64,000 bases of DNA from contig OX335642.1 of the NCBI GenBank assembly GCA_946894095.1, positions 9,187,021-9,251,020 of the forward strand, given 5' to 3'. This document shows positions 61,001-64,000 of this stretch, piece after piece. The notes under the pieces are model-generated. The model saw only the letters and a list, made by a program, of their open reading frames with translations. It was not told where the DNA came from and did no database searches. Position 1 is the first letter of the stretch; each line of letters opens with the position of its first letter. The position numbers were made by a program, and so were the translations under genes. The DNA comes from Incurvaria masculella (Eukaryota; Arthropoda; Insecta; Lepidoptera; Incurvariidae).

Positions 61001-62495
61001 AAATCTCTCGATATGATGCTTCCCCCGCAGTGTGGAATGCCCTTTGCTAGCAGTGACACATAGAACGGATAGTCTTCTATCGCGGCCAGAACCCCATTCA
61101 TCACGCGACCTGTAAATGGATAGGAAATTACTTGCTCGATGACTTTAAAAGAATCATGAAGTGAACAAGTTCCTGTGCCTGTTCCTCAGTTAAACGAAGA
61201 AATATTATTCTGAAATGTTGCACATCAATAAATTAACGGCTTTTTGGATAGCTCAACTCGTATCCATGCATAGGCCTATTTCTACAAATTGTCATGCCTT
61301 CGCATTTGTCAGCCTCGGTACCCGTTGAGGTGAAGAAATAACATTCTTCACCTCCATGTCGGTACCCCAGTGGGGCGACGTCTTGCGATTCGTAAGTTGG
61401 GTTCTGGATGGGTGACCATTATTAACCGTAGATTCTGGCCGTGGTTCGGGTTCCACGTAAAACTGTAAGTCGCCATCCTTACTTACTAGGTGGTAGGGTT
61501 AAGCCCGCCCGGGTTGGTACCATCGCATTCAATGAACGATGGTCGAAGCGGCAATGAAAATTATCCGTGTTGTCCATTTGGTTCAATCTAGCCGAGCAAT
61601 ATAAGGCAGGTCCTGGTATGGGATCTAGTTCCCATGTGATGTGTTAGGGTAATATCTGACGGTCAGTCTGGTATTAACTATCCATATCCAGTAACATTAA
61701 AAAAATATATTGTCTTATAACCATTTTAATTAAAAATAATTGATACAATTTAATGTACAGCTCGTGGTCTAGGGGCTAGAAGACTTGCCTTTCATCCGAG
61801 AGGTCTGGTTTCAAATCCTCGCCCGGGCATGCACCACTTTCTTTCTCTTTCTGAGTTGGATAAGTGCATTTCGATACGAGCTGTTCCATGGTTCGGAACC
61901 CATGTAAAACTGTAGGTCCCCTTCCCCTACTAGGTGGTAGGGTTAAGCCCGCCCGGGTTGGTACCAATTGTCCGTGTTTTCCATCTAGTTCAATTTAGCC
62001 ATGCTCATAAAGGGAAGGTCCTGGCATGGCACCTAATTCCTTCGGGAATGTGGTGTATTAGGCTAATATCATAACGGTAGTTGTGTGGTACTAGCCATCC
62101 ATGCCAGGTTGCATAAAAAAACAATTTATGAAAAAAATATAGTATTTGTGGCATGCCAACTTTTTATACACACCTCAAAATGCACCCCCGGTTGTGCATG
62201 CATTCGATTGTGAGAATCGAAGCAAAACCAAGCGATAGTAAACTAGCTCAATTGAATCAGTCTAACGAGTGTTATTGTTTGCAATTTAGTGTTCCAAGCG
62301 ACGTATTGAAGTAGAATCAAATTGTATTTGTGAGTTTACGAGTACTTGGGAATCATTTGAAATAAAGGAAAAAATTATCTAATCTACACCCCACACCCGA
62401 CAACAATACTTACGCGAAGACAGTGCTGTTTCTTCTCTTGTTAGCGAGAGGCTGCAGGTTAGCATGGTCAATACACATAGATATATTAGCAACAT
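57456..62495 (-). CDS. Gene B: S1 serine protease, paralogue of gene A, frameshift in last exon
   Basis: Secreted S1-family protease. Exons on the minus strand: 62495-62414, 61109-60971, 59702-59441, 58360-58202, 57631-about 57456, with phases 1, 2, 0, 0 as in gene A; exon 3 is 262 nt in both. There is a signal peptide (MLLIYLCVLTMLTCSLS), activation site R|VMNG, catalytic His in ILTAAHC, Asp in LFDYALL and Ser in GDSGGP. Position 189 is Ser (QSGCP). In the last exon the frame opened by GDSGGP does not carry the terminal helix: that helix (VVNAYASVPAVKSWIQRV) and its TGA lie in another frame, behind an apparent 8-bp insertion at 57549-57556. As read, the protein ends in unrelated sequence at TAA 57449. 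It could be a recent pseudogene, a variant allele or an assembly error in GC-rich sequence. Confidence 0.8.
58084..58142 (-). pseudogene. Partial duplicate of gene B exon 4 3' end
   Basis: ACTGGACATCCGCATTGCAG, GGCATTCAATCGCTCTTTGT and ACAAATAGTAGTTTT repeat 58200-58256 with a few changes. Its donor reads GTAATA, not GTAAGT. It abuts the right arm of the inverted repeat (ends 58083). Confidence 0.85.
58202..58360 (-). CDS. Gene B exon 4
   Basis: ATACAG|GTGTTCC encodes VFLKGELTITDAEYCEQGKR and ends MPLQSGCP before GTAAGT. It is ten codons shorter than gene A exon 4, near its N-terminal end. Confidence 0.88.
59040..59405 (+). mobile_element. SINE with tRNA-like head, copy 6
   Basis: CCGGCTCGTAGCACAGGGGC (A-box-like) and AGGGTTCGATCTCC (B-box-like), body with TCCGTGTTTTCAATCCAGTT, A-rich end. 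It lies 36 bp downstream of gene B exon 3 in transcript order. Confidence 0.8.
59441..59702 (-). CDS. Gene B exon 3: catalytic Asp
   Basis: CTTTTAG|GATACTT encodes ILRNEELTVKVGSDNHNDGR, HPRYI, then LFDYALLKLAIRLSF and VGRGISHLGFK before GTGAAT. Confidence 0.9.
59742..60030 (+). repeat. 'Lepidopteran CCGT' repeat, copy 10
   Basis: AAAAAACCGGCCAAGTGCGA start, GACGGACGGACGGACGGACA, TTGGGCACGGAAGCCTAAAA end. A tRNA-like stretch (ATAGCTTAGCAGCAGTG, GGTACGAATCC) follows at 60030-60105. Confidence 0.8.
60971..61109 (-). CDS. Gene B exon 2: activation site and catalytic His
   Basis: TTTACAG|GTCGCG encodes RRVMNGVLAAIEDYPFYVSL, then CGGSIISRDFILTAAHC and TD before GTACGT, phase 2. Confidence 0.9.
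61308..61705 (+). mobile_element. SINE with 5S rRNA-like head, copy 5, with 36-bp insert
   Basis: GTCAGCCTCGGTACC start, GATGGGTGACC, shared body, CCATATCCAGTAAC and A-run. A 36-bp palindromic insert at 61323-61358 is flanked by TCGGTACC direct repeats. Confidence 0.82.
61323..61358. mobile_element. Minimal foldback insertion with 8-bp target duplication
   Basis: GAGGTGAAGAA and TTCTTCACCTC face each other around TAACA; TCGGTACC occurs directly on both sides (61315-61322, 61359-61366). The arm text GGAGGTGAAGAAATAAC also occurs at 48887-48903 and inverted near 55800. Confidence 0.75.
61758..62121 (+). mobile_element. SINE with tRNA-like head, copy 7
   Basis: AGCTCGTGGTCTAGGGGCTA, a B-box-like GGTTTCAAATCC, the shared body (TTGTCCGTGTTTTCCATC), ATGCCAGGTTGCAT and A-run. 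Confidence 0.88.
62414..62495 (-). CDS. Gene B exon 1: signal peptide
   Basis: MLLIYLCVLTMLTCSLSLTR then EETALSS and the first base of an Arg codon; donor GTAAGT at 62413. Phase 1 agrees with exon 2. Confidence 0.8.
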
Positions 62496-63803
62496 GTCCC
62501 CGATAAGATTGAATTCATTCTTACATGAACCAATCAACTGAAATACTTTAATAATGTTTACGCATGTTTTCAGTTCTTTGATTCTTACTTGCATGACGTT
62601 TTTTTTGTGTTTTATCGCTACTTAAGGTGCGTAACGTATTTGTTCTAGATTTGAGTATTTTCAATCACTGTTAAGAACATTCTGCGTGGTTTTTAGGATC
62701 ATCTGTGCGAAATAGAAAGTCTGTCGGTGACGTCCGCTAACGTACTTCCGCATGACACAATTGGAAGTCAAAATTATAATCAAAAACCATTTATTTCTTA
62801 TTGATAATTCGAAGACTAGGAAATTAAATACTTACGCACACGATAACATATTTTATATGCTGATTTATTTTGATAGACACTTAAAGGGCATTTATTACTG
62901 AAGTGCTGATTATCTTGTACTGGTATCGTTTGCGAGATGGTAGGACCTTGGTGACCCTTAAGGTTTAGGTGAAACCAGGCTACATTCTCTTTTATATTAC
63001 AGCCTACTCACATGCTCTCAGTTTTGGGAATGGGTGAAAATGGCATTCATTGGTATCGTGTCTATGAAGGTACATCTGCAATACATGAGTTGATTATTAG
63101 CCTGGTTTTCACCAAGTGCTGATTTAATTTAATTGCAATATCAGATCATTATTACACAGCTATATACAAACGGCACCACGTCACATAGTCGACCCACATA
63201 CGTTTCGTTGTAAACGCCTACTGTGACGTTGAGGTTGATATTTGGGTAAAATTATACATTTCAGTACATTCTGTATGAAACAAATGTCTCAGCCGTCAGT
63301 TCACTTTTTTATGTTTTATTATTCAAATTTTTCTATAGTATAACCAGACATTCGCCGTACTTCATTGAATCTACTAGACATGCGCCTTAACCAGGGCATC
63401 ATTATAACTCAGTAACCAATTTTCACGGACGGTAAAATTATAAAGAGTGTGAAAATCTCGCTTTGATTACACGGGTAATTTATGTCGTATGTGTAGGTAT
63501 TATATTCTAATTAGCTTATTTTTTATGTATTTAATGCATATGACATTTGCGTTATCTCATTAACTTGAAGTTATGCAACGGAACATGGATTGAAGCATTG
63601 TAATCAAATCTAATATCATAATCAGATTGCGTTTTTGGTCTAGACCTCATGGTCTGGACATTCCTATGAAGCGGATTTCGAACTTGCGACCTTATATAAC
63701 CACGCTTCGCACGATAATATGCTTTAACTATGTATTTATTATTTTTTTAATTGCCACCCTCACTGTGAACTTAAAAAAATAATTAGAAATTAATCTAATA
63801 TTC
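62496..63803. other. Upstream of gene B; no further gene seen
   Basis: AT-rich. A repeat block (GTGCTGATTATCTTGTACTG, TTTGCGAGATGG at about 62910) also occurs near 21600-21650, and CACCAAGTGCTGATTTA at about 63110 and 21575. Gene B's promoter should lie just above 62495; no motif is obvious. Confidence 0.5.
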
Positions 63804-64000
63804 GAGCGGCCTGTAGCCTAGTGGCGCGGGGACTGGCCTAGCGTACCTGAGGTCCGGTTTCAATTCCTCGCCCCGACATGCACCACTTTCTTTCTCTTTC
63901 TGAGTTGCATTGAAGTGCATTTCGTCACGAATGCGAGCTGCTCCATTGTTCGGAATCCATGTAAAAGTGTAGGTCCCCTTCCCCTACTAGGTGGTAGGGT
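63804..64000 (+). mobile_element. SINE with tRNA-like head, copy 8, cut by the window end
   Basis: GAGCGGCCTGTAGCCTAGTG (A-box) and CGGTTTCAATTCC (B-box), then ATGCACCACTTTCTTTCTC and the body to the last base. Confidence 0.88.

Overview
The window looks like insect nuclear DNA, most probably from a moth or butterfly. It is AT-rich, its genes are intron-rich with short exons, and it is full of mariner, Dong/R4, Jockey-like and SINE sequence. The organism is inferred; no marker gene names a species. Three genes can be assembled by joining exons whose splice phases match.

(1) A chymotrypsin-fold serine protease (gene A, minus strand, five exons between 11600 and 1266) is complete by conceptual splicing at about 302 residues. 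(2) A PRDM9-like gene (plus strand, 20206-44058, about 11 exons, roughly 625 residues) has an SSXRD-like stretch and zinc knuckle, a PR/SET domain, and a terminal exon with nine C2H2 fingers in an 84-bp repeat array. (3) A second serine protease (gene B, minus strand, five exons between 62495 and about 57456) is a paralogue of gene A with the same intron phases, but its last exon carries an apparent 8-bp frameshifting insertion.

The most striking structure is in the PRDM9-like gene. The exon encoding the first half of the PR/SET domain is present nine times in a 140-bp tandem array (34446-35675): 110-nt exon copies separated by 30-nt 'introns'. A 30-nt intron is probably too short to splice, and joining two copies breaks the frame, so only one copy can be used per mRNA. 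The copies differ at the residue equivalent to human PRDM9 Tyr276, an active-site tyrosine: Tyr in six copies, Trp in one, Cys in two. Two introns upstream of this gene's end hold a 3.4-kb satellite with a 100-bp period and a 562-bp inverted-repeat element just before the finger exon.

Layout: 1-1265 dispersed repeats; 1.3-11.6 kb gene A, its introns filled by a mariner, SINEs and MITEs; 11.7-20 kb repeats including a LINE 3' fragment; 20.2-44.1 kb the PRDM9-like gene; 44.1-49.6 kb intergenic with a TTAA-flanked MITE; 49.66-53.4 kb a nearly intact Dong/R4-clade retrotransposon in TAA repeats; 53.4-57.4 kb intergenic repeats; 57.4-62.5 kb gene B; then repeats to the end. Two SINE families, one with a 5S rRNA-like head and one with a tRNA-like head, share the same body and tail and occur throughout.
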